Shown: positions 6,372 through 6,748 of the stretch, one piece after another
How positions within the stretch are numbered: position 1 is the stretch's first letter
How the letters are laid out: the number at the start of each line of letters is the position of its first letter
DNA from: Treponema sp. UBA3870
Lineage (GTDB): Bacteria; Spirochaetota; Spirochaetia; Treponematales; Treponemataceae
Direction of reading: 5' to 3'
Assembly (NCBI GenBank): GCA_002392275.1
Contig: DGGQ01000036.1
Coordinates: 1 to 6,748, forward strand
Length of the DNA: 6,748 bases
Notes under the pieces: model-generated
What the model saw: the letters and a program-made list of their open reading frames with translations, nothing else
The model's database searches: none
Told to the model about the DNA's origin: nothing
Made by a program: the position numbers and the translations under genes

Positions 6372-6748
6372 ATGGACATTGTTGACAAGAGAATTGATGA
6401 AGGAAAAGCTTTTGACTGGGGAAGGACATCCGCTGATTATGCCCGCTTCCGTGACATCTACCCGGAGATTTTTTACAAGAAGATTGTGGACAGGGGACTT
6501 TGCGTTGCTCCCCAAAAAGTTCTTGACCTTGGAACAGGGACCGGAGTGCTTCCAAGAAACATGTACCGTTTCGGTGCAAAATGGACTGGAACGGATATTT
6601 CTCCTGAGCAGATTGAGCAGGCGAAACGGCTTTCAAAGGAGGCAGGCATGGACATTGATTTTCAGGCTGTGTCTGCGGAAAAAATTGATTTTCCATCGGA
6701 ATCATTTGATGTGCTTACGGCCTGTCAGTGCTTCTGGTATTTTGACCA
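6372..6748 (+). CDS. Class I SAM-dependent methyltransferase, 3'-truncated by window edge
   Basis: The first 125 codons of a Rossmann-fold methyltransferase that transfers a methyl group from S-adenosylmethionine. The start is the ATG one base after the preceding TAA, backed by AGGAG. Visible motifs are an N-terminal FDWGRTSADYARFRDIYP segment typical of the UbiE/Methyltransf_11-like group, motif I LDLGTGTG (51-58), the acidic residue D75 in GTDIS that should bind the SAM ribose, and SAEKIDFPSESFDVLTACQCFWYFD at the edge (motifs III-IV). The family is usually about 240-260 residues, so roughly half is missing to the right. The acceptor is decided by the missing C-terminal part and cannot be named. 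It continues the operon and adds a fourth reaction type, methylation, to it. Confidence 0.88.
   Translation, partial: MDIVDKRIDEGKAFDWGRTSADYARFRDIYPEIFYKKIVDRGLCVAPQKVLDLGTGTGVLPRNMYRFGAKWTGTDISPEQIEQAKRLSKEAGMDIDFQAVSAEKIDFPSESFDVLTACQCFWYFD

Noticed and set aside
6259..6705. 148-codon ORF on the - strand
   Set aside because: It is opposite the HAD C-terminus and the methyltransferase start, both well supported. No family resemblance was seen.
1961..6748. Integron cassette array as an explanation for the varied accessory genes
   Set aside because: Genes overlap or are nearly contiguous, leaving no room for attC-like inverted repeats, and no integrase is visible.

Overview
The window is a wholly coding stretch of a bacterial chromosome. 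Six genes all lie on the + strand, with gaps of at most 28 bases. It uses the standard genetic code, A+G-rich Shine-Dalgarno sites (AGGAG, AAGGG, GAGG) and has moderately low G+C (about 40% judged by eye, not counted). These traits fit a gut- or rumen-type Treponema or a clostridial Bacillota. No taxonomic marker gene is present, so this assignment is weak.

Layout. (1) 1-1932: the 3' two-thirds of a type I restriction endonuclease subunit R (HsdR), with its nuclease domain and Walker A motif lying upstream of the window. (2) 1961-2779: a divergent pyrroline-5-carboxylate reductase (ProC) family protein. (3) 2776-3483: a chloramphenicol acetyltransferase (CatA)-like O-acetyltransferase that keeps the catalytic His and Asp. 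(4) 3458-4993: a three-domain fusion, GNAT, then RimJ/RimL-type GNAT, then DUF5680. (5) 5018-6370: a two-domain fusion, GNAT then Cof-type HAD phosphatase. (6) 6372 to the window end: the N-terminal half of a class I SAM-dependent methyltransferase.

Genes 2-6 look like one operon. Genes 2/3 overlap by ATGA, 3/4 overlap by 26 bases, 4/5 are 24 bases apart and 5/6 one base apart, and no terminator or promoter is visible between them. The operon encodes an oxidoreductase, four acetyl-transfer domains (one CAT and three GNAT), a phosphatase, a methyltransferase and a domain of unknown function. This suggests modification or detoxification of small molecules, or an accessory gene set gathered next to a restriction-modification locus. 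A shared substrate cannot be read from the sequence. The least ordinary content is the pair of multidomain fusions. No RNA genes, insertion sequences, CRISPR arrays or long repeats were seen, and no stretch of 300 bases lacks a gene.
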